DNA of 64,000 bases from Tetranychus cinnabarinus (GCA_022266195.1 WHVY01000006.1:1364001-1428000); one strand, 5' to 3'. Positions 1-12,907 are shown, counted from the first letter of the stretch. Made by a program: numbers and translations. Notes: generated from the sequence alone by a model not told the origin.

Positions 1-1
1 A

Positions 2-211
2 AAACGCGTTTCGATTGTTAAAAATACAAATTCAACTAATGAAAATGATCAAGAGGGTGAAAATGGCCAGAGTGATGATAATATTGCTGATGAAAATAAT
101 TCATATAATTCAATTTTCGTTAATATCTTTTTAAACAATTACTGTGAGAACCTAAACAGTACAAAAGATGTATTCAAGTTGATTACTCTTTTTAAATTTG
201 ATCAAAGCTAA
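2..211 (+). CDS. 3' end of an unidentified gene (partial)
   Basis: An open frame enters from the left edge in frame 2 and runs 69 codons to TAA at 209-211. The peptide has an Asn/Asp/Glu-rich first half and a hydrophobic, Phe/Leu/Asn-rich end finishing in LFKFDQS. I do not recognise the family. An AATAAA lies at 216-221, unusually close to the stop, and could be a poly(A) signal. The composition resembles low-complexity coding sequence more than the random AT-rich DNA that follows. It may be the last exon of a gene to the left or a chance open frame; the upstream sequence is not available. Confidence 0.35.
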   Translation, partial: KRVSIVKNTNSTNENDQEGENGQSDDNIADENNSYNSIFVNIFLNNYCENLNSTKDVFKLITLFKFDQS

Positions 212-221
212 TATCAATAAA

Positions 222-3200
222 AACTAAAAAAACTTGAGCCTTTCGCTCAGCAAGGAACCAAAAAAATTTTAAAAGTCCATAAACCATCTTTAGACAAAAA
301 TAAAATTCAATATTGATGAAATTATTTCATTTTTGTATACATTCATTTCCCTGTGTGCTGAAGAACTGAAAATTGTAGATTTAAATCTGGGCATATTTGG
401 GTTTTATTATAAAATTAAGAGTCTAGGATTTATGGCTAGTCTTAAGTCTGATAATTAAATCCTTAAAATTGTTTTTAACGAAATGTTTTGTGAATAAATG
501 TTTAAACTTTTAGCTAATCAGTCGAGGGGAATTTAAATTTTAAAAAGTGCTGTTTAAAGGGAAAGTCAATCAGTAAACTTCACCAGATTCTGGTTCTTGA
601 AATCATTAAATGGGAAAATGAAAATGAGCTAGACAGCTCAAACTTCAAAATTATGTTAAATTTTAAAAGTAGACCCCTTTGCCGTAAAAGTGGAGCTGAA
701 TTTTCTGGTTTTTATATTAAAAACTCGTATCAAATTCATAGATTTGCTGTGGATGGACACATCTATAAAAGAGATTCGGGAACAACGAAAGGAAGGTCGA
801 GTAAAATAGTGTTCAGGATTTGGGCATTAAAAAATAAGGAAAAATAAAAAATGCAATTGCTCTGTCAAACTTATCTGCAGAGTGAGGAAGAAAATAATTT
901 TAATAAAAATCAGTGAACAATGGTCACGATTTAAATACAGTTGGTAGCCAATTGAAATGGTAATTTTAAAATTAAAATTTCTTTTTCAACTCATCAGTGA
1001 TTACAAAAGTGATTTGAGCAATTCTGAGTCGATCTGAATGAAATTGAGTCCAGGCTTTTGATCCTTTCTCAATAAATTGCATCTTTCATCAAAATTCAAA
1101 TTTCAAAGAGCTTGATGATTTATACGTTTGTGGAATCTCGTGTGAATGGAATGAATTTAAGGATCGCCGATATTTACCAGAATTAGTGGTCTGGATATGG
1201 ACACATTATAAACAAAGTCAATTAATCTGAACTCAATGGGAATAAAATTTAGTTACTGATCAGATTTTTTAGAGCATTACATTCAAATAATTTTAAATAC
1301 GCTTTGATATCACTTGCAGTTTGTACAATTGTTGTCTGCTGAATTTATTAGTTCTCTCTCGAAGCTTCCAGTTGATTGTTGATAGGTTACCTGAGCTTCA
1401 TGAGTAAGGATCATCTCAGCAGGTAAAGTCGATGCTCTGTTCTTCCAAAGCCTCCCGAAATGTTATGCCCCAACCACCTATCTCAGCTAATAGTTTTTTA
1501 CGATACTGTGTGTTACATTTGATTTATGAAGTGTTGCATATTTAAGGCCAAAGAAAATTAAAAATTAAATTTCTACCTCTGGGTTTAATATTAAATTTTT
1601 TAAATTCTGAAGACTCAGACGAGGAAACTATAAAAATGAAAATTAGTTGAAACTTAGGCTTGTCCTCATTTGCCAAATTTGAAAGCGATCGTCTCGTCTG
1701 ACAATCCCTGTGAATGAAGATCTTTATTTTATCGTTTTTTAATGTTTAGTAAAATTGCGAATTGACCTTCATTGCACATTGATTTCGATTGATTTCAGCT
1801 GTTTGGATACGACGAAATCTTGAAAACATTTTCACTAAATTTCAAAAATAGCATCATTATTCAGTGATTTTCTAACCTTTGCACCTAATTTTAGTTTCAT
1901 CTCATTTTATTTAGTATATTTTTGACATCTATTGATCCTATTTCACGCTTTATGAAATTGACTCCTGCAATTGTCCCCTTTTTACATCGCTTTTTAAATG
2001 AGAGGGTTAACGCGTTTTTGGGGCAAAGATGGTAAATTTAAATTTGAATATCAAGCAACTACTGAAATTTGTAAAATTAAAACACTCAAGTGATTGTTCA
2101 CTGGCAATATTTTTAAATTTAAAAGCATTTTCTTATTATTTAAAAATTTAAAAATCGAATGTTTTTTTGTAATTTTACCAGTAGCTTGATTGATTTTATT
2201 GCAGCCCAGAAGAACCTATCAATAGATCTTAACTGCTCGAGTTGTTGCCCGATTTAAAAGTTAATAGTCTTAATTAAATTTCATCTGATCGTTTATAAAA
2301 TTCATTTTATCATTATCTTTCTCACCATAGGTTGCAGATATTTCCCCGCATGTAATGGAAGAACAAAATTTAAGATTTGAAGAGATTTCTTATCCACTAC
2401 TAAAGCTATTTTCATGACTGCTTTTAAATCAAGATCGTTAAATATTCAGTAAATGATAAACTCTGTTCGTGACGAAAAATGTAAGAATTAAAAAAGACTT
2501 AAATTTAAAAATGATTTTAAATATTTTCACGGGTGATAATCGTCGTCAAGATGACGTTCAAGTAACAAGAAAGTAACAATCTTGAAAATTTCATTTTTTT
2601 CTCGATTTTTTCTGATGGTTATTGTAGATGTAATTTAGATCAAAGTGAATTTTGATAATGATTTATTCATTTATTCATTTCTCAAAAGATTTGTTTGACA
2701 TTTGCAAAAGACTTCATGGTATGGATTCGACGAGGATAAAATTAGAGATTCAATTGCAAAGTGACCTAATAGTGGCCTTTATAAAAACTCTACTTTTTTC
2801 GATTTTTAAAATTATTCCGTCTTCTTTTTTCGGAATTAGAAGATTCTATTTCTTCTTCTCGACATCTCTCTTTAAGTTACAGTGTGTTCGGTTGTTCTCG
2901 CACAATTTGAATTGTAAGATGAATTACGATTAAAATTGTCTGACTACAAATTTAATTTCGGTTTAATTTAAAATAAAATTGAAATTTATTTTCAGAAAAT
3001 CGGCGAAAATTATTCCAGAGCCTTGGCCCCATATCCCAAGAGGATTAGAACATGAAATTTCAGTTTTTAGCTCTTAATTGAAATGCCACAATTTGTTGTG
3101 TGTAATATGCCATCTGAAATTTAATTTTAATTTCATAAAAATTCTCAATGATAAATCACCTTTTAGCTTTTTTTGAATTCTCGTTAAAAATGGTTAGTTC

Positions 3201-3691
3201 CATTAAATCAAATTTTATTTAATTTCAAATCCCCTGAAATGTCCGTTCTTCCTGAGTTAACCCTAGTCTTGACCAGTTTTATATTCATTTTAAGAATTGG
3301 AAAAGGAATTTATTGGTAACAAAAAGTCTTCTAGAGAATGAAATTGATAAGTGGATCAGAAATTTCAAATTCAAAAGGACGATAAGGGCGACGAAAGCCA
3401 CGAGTTTAAAGGTTGATTTAATTTCAAGTTTAATGGAAATTTTCAAATTTAAAATTGATGTAATATTTTGAAAGATTAATTGATACTTGGCCAGACTGGG
3501 ACATCTTCAGTCTTTTTGCGAATTTGCAGTAGATATTTACTGATTCTTCATTCTTGCACTCATGTTATCGCATGGAGAGAACGCCAAAACTGAATTTTAT
3601 TTAGTATGTTAACGGTTTGCTACGACAAGCAAAATGTCTGTTTATTTTGATGATAACTACAATTTAGATCAACAGCTCATTTTGATCATTT
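222..3691. other. Intergenic, AT-rich, no gene recognised
   Basis: About 3.5 kb rich in TTTAAATTT-like words. The frames at 653-847 (64 codons) and 2652-2933 (93 codons) have no clear domain, and their composition fits chance AT-rich reading. No tRNA-like fold, LTR or tandem array was noticed. Confidence 0.5.
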
Positions 3692-4118
3692 GTCATCAAA
3701 ACAGTTGTTAGTTATGAAACTTGACTGTTCAGGGTTGGCCTTTTATTTGTTTTTGAGTGATCTTTGGATAACATTTTGATGATTTCAAGTTTATAAATAA
3801 ATCCAATTTGTAAGCTTATCAAAGCTTTACAAATGCCAAATGCCGGTAACTTTTAACTGTTGACCAGTATTTTGGTTTCTTTGTTTGAAGATGCTATTAA
3901 ATCTAATTGTGATATCGAGTCAATTGACTTTCAAATCTCATTACAATTGGAATAATTGATAAGATTCAAAAGATCGCCGCATTTTATTTGCTTGTCCAGT
4001 TCAAGAGTCTAATCTTTTTAGTACAAACATTTGGACGGATTTGTCGCAAGAGAGGAATCTTTACATTTCAATTGATCTGTTGAGCAAAGTTGTTTTGTTT
4101 CAACTGTCATTACAAATT

Positions 4119-5000
4119 ATGGAACCGAATTGTGAGAGTTTACCTTCAAACACGATCGTACATATTGACATCAAAGTGGACTCGACTTACAAGGTAAGTG
4201 TTTACTGTTTATGAATTCAATTTCAGTCATAATTAAGCGTTTGATTTGTGTGCATCTTAAAGGGTAAAGAAGTTGAGGTGAAACCTAAAGAAGAACCCAA
4301 AGAAGAAGCCAAAGATCAGCCTAAAGATCAACCCAAAGATGAACCTAAAGGTGAACCTAAAGGTGAAACTAAAGATGAACCTAAAGATGAACCTAAAGTA
4401 GAGTCTAAAGTAAATCCTAAGGCTGAACCGCAAGATGGAGATAAATTGGTGCGACTTGAAAATGGTCAATTCATTCGTTCGAGTGTTCAAAGTGGCGAGA
4501 TCAATTACACTGCCTGCTTGAACACAGTTCTTGCTCGACGACCAATCATGGTTAAGCTGCTCGAACCTGATGCTAAGAATTTCAAGGGCTTGAATGATGT
4601 TGTGCCTTGGGATGAAACCCTTTTACCGCCTTTACCTGAAGATTTAACACCTAAAGTGATTGCTTCCATTAAGAAGGGAATGTCACTTGGAAAGTTGTAC
4701 AACATACCGAAGTCAACGCTAAAGGTAGTTTATCCTCGACTATCGACTGTCAAGAGTGAACGGCTGGTGCATGAAAGAGGTTGGGTAAAGAAGAAAATGT
4801 TTCGATGTCCATTGTGTCCCAAAGATTTCCACAAGACGACTGCCGCGAGAGATGCTTACACTCACATTGAACAGTATCACACCAAGAGTCTAGTTACTTG
4901 TACGAAGTGTCAACTTTCATTCACCTGTCAAGACAGCGTTTTAAGACATAAAGCTAGTAAACACAAACTCTGTAAACAAACCACTGAGTTTACCAAATAA
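4119..5000 (+). CDS. C2H2 zinc-finger protein with HTH-like segment, copy A
   Basis: Two exons, 4119-4193 and 4263-5000, with a 69-nt intron (GTAAGT donor, TTAAAG acceptor, phase 0), give 270 residues. Residues about 32-80 are a Lys/Pro/Glu/Asp-rich tract of KPKDE-like units. Residues about 152-182 (GMSLGKLYNIPKSTL) resemble a pipsqueak/transposase-type helix-turn-helix. Two C2H2 fingers follow: C207, C210, H226, H231 and C238, C241, H254, H259. DNA binding in the nucleus is inferred; targets are unknown. The frame stays open about 57 codons upstream of the chosen ATG without another ATG, so an upstream exon is possible. AATAAA lies at 5018-5023. This copy has 16 more residues in the Lys/Pro tract than copies B-D. 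I do not recognise an orthologue. Confidence 0.75.
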
Positions 5001-5160
5001 TTTACTGATTTATTTAAAATAAACTTTCCTTAACCTTAAAAGCAATTTTTTTTCATTTTTTTCGCAAAAACTGAATCATTGTTCCTCCAAGAAACAAACC
5101 AATGCGACAGAAAAGCTTTCGCTTCTTATTGAATCATTTAAAGTATCATATTGAATGTAT

Positions 5161-7166
5161 GATTGTTACTAAAAAACACAATTAATACAATCAAGACAAA
5201 TAGGGGAAAACGGATAAAAATTACTTTCTTTCAAATCTAGTCTAATGTAGGTTTGTAGGGACATAAAAACTGCGTCCATTTGTGCAATTTGAAAGTTCCT
5301 ATGATTGACAGTTTTTGAGAAAATCGAGTTCGAAGTTGAAACTTTGCTAGCTTTTTATACAGTTATGGAGGCAGATTTTTCGATGAAACTGATTTTACTG
5401 ATTTAACTTCTGATGACTAACAAGAAAATGCACTTATTTTGTAAAAAAGAACATTTCTTTTTCTGTAAATCAGACTAGTTCGATTTTCAACTAAACCGAC
5501 TTTATTCTATGACCTTAAGATTTAGAGAACTAAAACTTATTATTAGTAAATAAAAATTGTCTGCAAACATTATGGGTTGAATGATTTTTCGGATTCAGCA
5601 ATAGTTCTCTTGATTTCGGCCATTAGTTTACAAACTTCGAACCTCGATATTCCGAGAATGGTAGCATCTACAGTCAGCATTTTTTCACCAACTTAAACCT
5701 TTACTAATTAAACATCCAATGCATTCAAACAAATGTCCATTAGCTTATTTGGGTCATAATTTTTGGGTTTTAAATGCAAGAGTAACAACTTATTCAACAA
5801 AACAAACTCAAATAAACCCATTTCTTGGTAAATCAACCAATTTTCTGGTTAAACTTGCAAATGCAAAACAAAAAATACTGCAAAAGGCTCAAACATGTAA
5901 GCAATGAAGTTTAGACTTGATAAATTTGTAGGGACTTAAAAACTGAATCCATAGGTGCTTTTAAATAACCCCTTCGATGGACGGTTTTTGCGAAAATCGA
6001 GTTCGAAGTTGAAACTTTGATAGCTTTTTGTACAATTATGGAAGCAGATTTTTCCGTGAAACTCATTTCGCTGATGTAACCATTGATGAGGAATCAGAAA
6101 ATGTATTTATTTTGATAAATGAACTTTTCTAATTCTGTCAAACAGATCAAATTTGAACTTGATCGTTTAAAAGTTAAACCGACTTTCTTCTGTGGCCATG
6201 AGAACTAGCAAGTTGAAACTTATTATTAGTCAATAAGCATTGTTATTACACAGCATAGACTGAATAATTTTTCCAACTTTCTAACCGTTCTCTTGATTTT
6301 GGCCATTGGCCTTAAAACTTTGATCCTTATTATTTCGAGAATGGAACTACCTACAATCACCATTCTTTGGTCAAACATTAGGTTTCATTATGTGCTATTA
6401 TACAATATGATTGCCTTTTGATCAAAATCTGAGCTAATAACGAATATCCTTCTAACGCACAAGATTTGTTTTTGAGGAACTTTTAACTTTATAAATCAAG
6501 TTTAAATTTGGTGACATAAGTAATGCAATGCCATAGCTCTTTTAAAGGATCTTAAATGATTTAATATTTCAATATATTATAGTCCATAATAAAATCTAGT
6601 GTTCAGCCAAAGAATGGTAATTCTAGGTTATTCCATTCTCGAAATAATAAGGATCAAAGTTTTAAGGCCAATGGCCAAAATCAAGAGAACGGTTAGAAAG
6701 TTGGAAAAATTAATATTAATAGTTTCATGCTGTGTAATAACAATTTTTATTAACTATTAATAAATTTCAGCTTGCTAGTTCTTATGGACACAGAAAAAAG
6801 TCGGTTTAAAGTAAAATCGAATTTGATCTGTTTTACAGAAATAGAAAAGTTCATTTATCGAAATAAGTACCTTTTCTGGTTGACTATGAAAATTTACAAT
6901 AACAAAATGAGTTTCATGAAAAAATCTGTTCACACAAGTGCACAAAAGGCGATCAAAGTTTCAACTTTGAACTCGGTTTCTTCACAAACTGTGTATAACA
7001 GAAACTTTTAAATCGCACAAACGGACTCAGTTTGCAATTCTCAACAAATCAACAGAGTCTAAATTTTGAAGAAAGTAATTTTCATCTGTTTTTGTCTATT
7101 TTCTTCTGGTGTTTGGATCAATTTTGTGCATAAATGTGACAATTGTGTCTTTTTAGCGTTAATAAC
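5161..7166. repeat. Long foldback (imperfect inverted repeat) of unit A
   Basis: The left arm 5161-6392 pairs in reverse complement with the right arm 6585-7166 around a loop of about 190 nt. The inner part is nearly perfect: a stretch of about 77 bp running from TTTTCCAACTTTC to GAGAATGGA matches its inverted partner by eye. The left arm is longer because it holds an internal direct duplication at a 673-bp spacing (same motif at about 5326 and 5999). ORF-like stretches in this region are not genes. A transcript would form a long hairpin. Confidence 0.8.
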
Positions 7167-7425
7167 AAGCTGACTGAGTCTTACACTATTATTCACTCAG
7201 GTTTATAATTAATAGTTAGGTGAATGTAAATCACTTGAAATGAATTTTGATCCCGATAAACCTGTCATCAAAACTGTTGTTAGTTATGAAACTTGACTGT
7301 TCAGGGTTGGCCTTTTATTTGTTTTTGAGTGATATTTTGCCAACATTTTGATGATTTCAAGTTTATAAATAAATCCGATTTGTAAGCTTATCAAAGCTTT
7401 ACAAATGCCAAATGCCGGTAACTTT

Positions 7426-7617
7426 TGTTAAATATTTCGTTTAGACTGTATTAGTTTAATCATGAACACTTGAACGGAGTAATCAAGACTAACTTTAATA
7501 ATGTAATAATGAAATCAAGTAAAATCAAGGATAATCGTAAAGGATAGATAAATGTATTAATTGCTCTAATTGTGAATGGACAACAATACTGTTCATTGTT
7601 AACTGTTAACTTCAACA
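7426..7617 (-). repeat. 3' LTR of copia copy 1
   Basis: 192 bp. On the plus strand it starts TGTTAAATATTTCG and ends TTAACTTCAACA. It matches the LTR at 11452-11643 over its full length by eye. Confidence 0.93.
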
Positions 7618-7647
7618 GCCACCCTTGTTGTCATTTCACAACGAGTT

Positions 7648-10600
7648 TCAATCAACTGTCCATAAAATTTCTGTTGATAAGTTCATGAATCTTGGTCCAG
7701 GTAATGGCTTAGTCAGAAGGTCAGCTAAGTTATCAGCTGAAGAAATATAATTAAGATTGATTAATTTACTTTCTACTGCTTGTCTAATGAAATGATACTG
7801 AATATCAATATGTTTCGTTCTCGAATGATAAATAGGATTTTTAGCTAACTTCAATGCTCCTTGATTATCACCAAATAATTCAACAATATCAATATCTATG
7901 CCCAATTCATTAAGCATCCTCATCAACCAGATTGCCTCTTTTGTTGCTGCAGTTAGCGCCATGTACTCTGCTTCTGTAGTTGATAAAGCTACAGTTGCTT
8001 GCTTTTTGCTACTCCATGAAATCGGATTACCATTGAGTCTGAACAAATACCCAGTAAATGATTTTCTGTCGATCTTATCACCACCCCAATCTGAATCGGC
8101 AAAACCTTCTAAATTAAACATGCATTTATTATTCCCTAGTTTTATTCCTAATTTTGCAGTTGCCTTCAAATATCGAAACACTCTTTTAACTGCTGACCAA
8201 TGATGTTCTTCTGGTTTCGAGTTAAATTGGGATAAAATACTAACAATAATGGCCAAGTCTGGTCTTGTACAGGTTACAAGATAGTTCAGAGAACCAGTAG
8301 CACTTTGATAACGAGTAACAAACGATTCGTTTTGGGTTAGATTTTTAGGTTCAGTTTGAGCAATATTCATGTTACCATCATATGGAGTCTTAACACTCTT
8401 ACATTGAGTCATTTGAAATTTGTCAAGTATCTCATTAATATATCGTTCTTGAAATAGATAAATGACACTTTCTTTTCTGTCCCACTTCATGTTAATACCG
8501 AGAAATTGTTCAATATTTGCAATAATTGTCATATCGAACTTAAGATTAAGTTGATTTTTCAATTCAACCAAACATTTTTCGTTCGATCCAATGGCAAGAA
8601 GATCATCGACATAAAGAATTATGAAGATTTCATCTGATTCACGTTTTCGCCTGAATATACAAGTATCATTGTTCAAATTGGTAAAACCAATACTTTTCAA
8701 AGTTCCATTAACTTCTTTAAACCAAACCAATGCTGCTTGTTTCAATCCATAAATACTTTTTCTCAATTTACAAACTTTACCTTCATCTTGTACAAAACCA
8801 TCGGGCTGTTTCATGTACACAGTTTCAGTTAGTTCACCATTGAGGAAAGCAGTTTTTACATCCATTTGGATTAAGGTCATTTGTTTTACCATTGCAATAC
8901 AAAGTACAGCTCGAATAGATGTGAACTTGCTAACTGGTGAAAAGGTCTCATCATAGTCAACAAATGGAATTTGCTTGAAGCCTTTAGCAACCAATCTTGC
9001 CTTAGCTCGATTGATCGAACCATCACTATTCAACTTGTAAGTAAATACCCAACGACAATCAATTACATTCATTTCATCCTGATGATCAACCAATTCCCAT
9101 GTTTTGTTAGCAATCAATGAATCCATTTCTTGTTGGGCTGCTTTTAACCAAATATTTTTGTCTTGTCTGTTATTAAGTTCAAGCATTGATGAAGGTGGTT
9201 TAACAATTGTATTTTGGTGCTCGGACAAGTTAGCTGAATCAGTGTAATTATCAACGATATCATCATTGAACACAACATCTCTAGTTACTATCAACTTTCC
9301 TTCAGCTTCATCCCAAACTTTAAATGCCTTTTGATTCTCAGGGTAACCAAGAAAAATACATTTACGTGTTTTTGATTCTAACTTATTTCTAAGTTCTTTT
9401 GGTACATGAACGTAACAATAACAGCCAAAGATCTTATTTTACTAAAATCAATAGGTTTACCTGACCAAATTTCTTCAGGTATTTTAAATTCAATGCTTGA
9501 ATTAGGTCTACGATTGATAAGATAAACTGCTGTATCAACAGCTTCACCCCAAAATTCATCTGTCATATTAGCATCATGTAACATACAACGAACAGTTTCC
9601 ATTATTGTACGATTCATTCGTTCTGCTACACCATTTTGCTGAGGTGAATAACGAACAGAAAGCTGATGTTGAATACCATTGAGTGATAAATAATCATCAA
9701 CCTCTTTAGCAATAAACTCTTTCGCTCCGTCTGTACGTAATACTTTTACATTTTTGTTTTTAATATTCCCAACTCGCTTCAAGAACTTGATAATAATACT
9801 TTGCGATTGATCTCTTTTCGCCATCAAATAAACAAATGTCTTCTTACTGAAGTCATCAATAAACGTTTGAAAATATTTATTACCACCAATTGACTCAACT
9901 GGCATAGGACCACAAATGTCACTATGAATTAAGTCAAGACATTCAGATGACTTAGAAGTTGACTCTTCGAATGGTTTTCTTGTTTGTTTACCGTAGAGAC
10001 ATGACTCACAAGTTTTAACAATATCATGGTTTACTTGTTTCGATAATTTGAGTTTCTCCTCTTTAACCAACCTTTCAACAGTTCGAACATTACAATGACC
10101 TAATCTTCGATGCCATAAAACAGTTTCATCAATTTTCAGTTCATTTGCAATACTACATTGAACAGAAGAGTTTACAATATTTTTGATCTGATATAAACCA
10201 TTAATCAACTTTGCTTCAATCAATAACCGATTTTTACCATTTTTTATCGAACAATATCCAGCTTCAATCAAAATCTTAGCACCATTGGCACTTGCAACTG
10301 ACATTGATAATAGATTCTTACCCAATTTAGGAATGTAATAAGTATTCATTAGATTAATAACATTGATACCACCAGTTGTTTCAATTTTCAATGTTACTGT
10401 ACCAATACCAATAGCATTAATTTTACTGTCATCTGCAAGTGTAATTGGTATATTTTCAATATATTTGAAATCAGAAAACCATTTAAGATTGTTGACCATG
10501 TGAGAAGAAGCACCAGAGTCAATATACCATTGATCAACATGGTTAGTTCCAGTATTAACCATGAGTGCTGAAACGTTAACAGAATCAGAAGCATCTTTCA

Positions 10601-11369
10601 TCTTATCTTCGTCATTCTGTTTCTTTTTACACTCTCGAGCCCAATGACCTTTTTGCTTACAATAATTGCACTTTCCAAAGCGCTTTTGTCTTAATTTATT
10701 AGCATTCATTGCCTTGATTTGCTTCTTGTTGTTGTTGTTGATACTCAATTTACTGGTTAGCAAAGCAATCTGACTATCATTATTTGCTATATCAAGGTTT
10801 AGCTTACGATTATACTCCTCGAGAACACGACCTTTAACAAAATTGAAGTCAATTTTTGATGAACCGAATTGAGATTCAAGGGAAACAATCAGAGTTTCAT
10901 ATGTACTCGGTAAACTTTGAAGTAATGCAATAACCATGTCATTATCACTGACAGTCTGATTGATAGCTTCTAATTTTTGCTTCAAATCAATAAGAGTATT
11001 AATATGCTTGACCATATCCCCAGATATATATTTAATATTCAATAATTGTTTGCGTAAATTGAACTGATTTGCAAGACAAATTTTCTCAAAATTTTCGCAA
11101 AGACTAATCCAAGCAGCTCTTGGATCTTTCGAGTCTCTGATGAGAGTTAAAAACTGATCATCGACATTAAGAGCAATCAATCTCATCAACTTCTTCTGCT
11201 TCTTAACAAAAGCAGTCAACTGTTGACCATTCAACTTATCACCTTTCTCGTCACCGGTAAGAATATTCCACAAATCCAAATCTTCACAGATCAACTTAAT
11301 CTTGAATTTCCAGTTAACCCAATTTTCCTGGTTTAATTTTTCAATTGATATAGATTTTGAATCTTCCAT
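7648..11369 (-). pseudogene. Copia Gag-Pol, copy 1, broken by a 1-bp deletion
   Basis: The frame starts at ATG 11369 (the upstream TTG in the same frame is not needed) and is collinear with the intact copy at 14722-18444. One T is missing in the short T run at about 9434-9435. The gag-protease-integrase part therefore runs out of frame and stops at 9378. The RT-RNase H part stays open in another frame from about 9294 to 7648. This copy should give only a truncated Gag-protease-integrase product. All other bases seem to match copy 2, so the break is recent or could be a sequencing error. Confidence 0.85.
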
Positions 11370-11439
11370 GGTGTAAATAGGTTTCGTCAATGATTAATAA
11401 AACAATACCTTTAAACGCAACTAATAAACGAAGCACGAT

Positions 11440-11451
11440 GAGCCCATAACC
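11440..11451 (-). promoter_or_regulatory. Copia primer-binding site (initiator Met tRNA half), copy 1
   Basis: Immediately inside the 5' LTR the element reads GGTTATGGGCTC. Its complement contains GCCCATAACC, the anticodon-loop region of metazoan initiator tRNA-Met. Drosophila copia primes from a tRNA-iMet fragment cut in the anticodon loop, and the location here fits that mode. Confidence 0.7.
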
Positions 11452-11643
11452 TGTTAAATATTTCGTTTAGACTGTATTAGTTTAATCATGAACACTTGAA
11501 CGGAGTAATCAAGACTAACTTTAATAATGTAATAATGAAATCAAGTAAAATCAAGGATAATCGTAAAGGATAGATAAATGTATTAATTGCTCTAATTGTG
11601 AATGGACAACAATACTGTTCATTGTTAACTGTTAACTTCAACA
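11452..11643 (-). repeat. 5' LTR of copia copy 1
   Basis: 192 bp, same sequence as 7426-7617 by eye. It is followed on the plus strand by the target duplication ACTTT (11644-11648). It would drive minus-strand element transcription, away from the zinc-finger gene of unit B. Confidence 0.93.
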
Positions 11644-11913
11644 ACTTTTAACTGTTGACCAGTATTTTGGTTTCTTTGTTTGAAGATGCTATTAAATCTA
11701 ATTGTGATATCGAGTCAATTGACTTTCAAATATCATTACAATTGGAATAATTGATGAGATTCAAAAGATCGCCGCATTTTATTTGCTTGTCCAGTTCAAG
11801 AGTCCAATCTTTTTAATACAAACATTTGGACGGATTTGTCGCAAGAGAGGAATCTTTACATTTCAATTGATCTGTTGATCAAAGTTGTTTCGTTTCAACT
11901 GTCATCACGAATC

Positions 11914-12747
11914 ATGGAATCAAATTGTGAGAGCTTACCTTCAAACACGATCGTACATATTGACATCAAAGTGGACTCGACTTACAAGGTAAGTTATTAC
12001 TGTTTATGAATTCAATTTCAGTCATAATTAAGCGTTTGATTTGTGTGCATCTTAAAGGGTAAAGAAGTTGAGGTGAAACCTAAAGAAGAACCCAAAGATC
12101 AGCCTAAAGATCAACCCAAAGATCTACCTAAAGATGAACCTAAAGTAGAGTCTAAAGTAAATCCTAAGGCTGAACCGCAAGATGGAGATAAATTGGTGCG
12201 ACTTGAAAATGGTCAATTCATTCGTTCGAGTGTTCAAAGTGGCGAGATCAATTACACTGCCTGCTTGAACACAGTTCTTGCTCGACGACCAATCATGGTT
12301 AAGCTGCTCGAACCTGATGCTAAGATTTTCAAGGGTTTGGATGATGTTTTGCCTTGGGATGAAACCCTTTTACCGCCTTTACCTGAAGATTTAACACCTA
12401 AAGTGATTTCTTCCATTAAGAAGGGAATGTCACTTGGAAAGTTGTACAACATACCGAAGTCAACGCTAAAGGTAGTTTATCCTCGACTATCGACTGTCAA
12501 GAGTGAACGGCTGGTGCATGAAAGAGGTTGGGTAAAGAAAAAAATGTTTCGATGTCCATTGTGTCCTAAAGATTTCCACAAGACGACTGCCGCGAGAGAT
12601 GCTTACACTCACATTGAACAGTATCACACCAAGAGTCTAGTTACTTGTACGAAGTGTCAACTTTCATTCACCTTTCAAGACAGCGTTTTAAGACATAAAG
12701 CTAGTAAACACAAACTCTGTAAACAAACCACTGAGTTTACCAAATAA
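11914..12747 (+). CDS. C2H2 zinc-finger protein with HTH-like segment, copy B
   Basis: Exons 11914-11988 and 12058-12747 (69-nt intron, phase 0) give 254 residues with the same architecture as copy A. The Lys/Pro tract is 16 residues shorter, with one QPKDLPKDEP variant. The HTH-like segment and both fingers keep their C and H residues; a Cys between the metal ligands of finger 2 is Phe here (SFTFQDS). The copia element lies just upstream and separates the gene from the TATAAATA-containing part of its unit, so expression may differ from copies A and D. A poly(A) signal follows the stop as in copy A. Protein identical to copy C. Confidence 0.75.
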
Positions 12748-12907
12748 TTTACTGATTTATTTAAAATAAACTTTCCTTAACCTTAAAAGCAATTTTTTTT
12801 CATTTTTTTCGCAAAAACTGAATCATTGTTCCTCCAAGAAACAAACCAATGCGACAGAAAAGCTTTCGCTTCTTATTGAATCATTTAAAGTATCATATTG
12901 AATGTAT

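Larger units (their letters stand above)
3692..7263 (+). repeat. Tandem array unit A (no copia insertion)
   Basis: First of four head-to-tail units that start at GTCATCAAAACWGTTGTTAG and contain one zinc-finger gene and one foldback. Length is 3572 bp. It has the empty copia site (GGTAACTTTTAACTG near 3845-3860). Compared with units B and C without copia (2851 bp each) it is 721 bp longer: 48 bp in the Lys/Pro tract of the gene and 673 bp in the left foldback arm. Confidence 0.9.
7426..11643 (-). mobile_element. Ty1/copia LTR retrotransposon, copy 1 (frameshifted)
   Basis: A complete element of 4218 bp in minus orientation. It has two 192-bp LTRs with TG...CA ends, a 5-bp target duplication ACTTT at 7421-7425 and 11644-11648, a primer-binding site next to the 5' LTR, and a purine-rich stretch (AAGGGTGGC in element sense) before the 3' LTR. 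Domain order is gag, protease, integrase, RT, RNase H, which defines copia rather than gypsy. The empty sites in units A and D prove the insertion. The LTRs look identical by eye, so the insertion is young. It sits about 270 bp upstream of the unit's zinc-finger ATG once its own length is set aside. Confidence 0.95.

Noticed and set aside
653..847. 64-codon frame with VDGHIYKRDSGTT, faintly like a FLYWCH-type finger
   Set aside because: No complete set of metal ligands, no continuation in the next frames, and no start that fits; chance or a very old fragment.
4257..4490. Minus-strand frame rich in Phe/Arg opposite the KPKDE tract
   Set aside because: Shadow of the repetitive coding tract of the zinc-finger gene; it also recurs only where the repeat does.
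6772..7011. 79-codon frame repeated in units A-C (also 13846 and 20921)
   Set aside because: It is the right foldback arm; starts with TTG, lacks constraint in unit D, and its identity across A-C is explained by recent duplication.
7898..8203. Plus-strand frame inside copia
   Set aside because: Antisense shadow of the RT/RNase H region.
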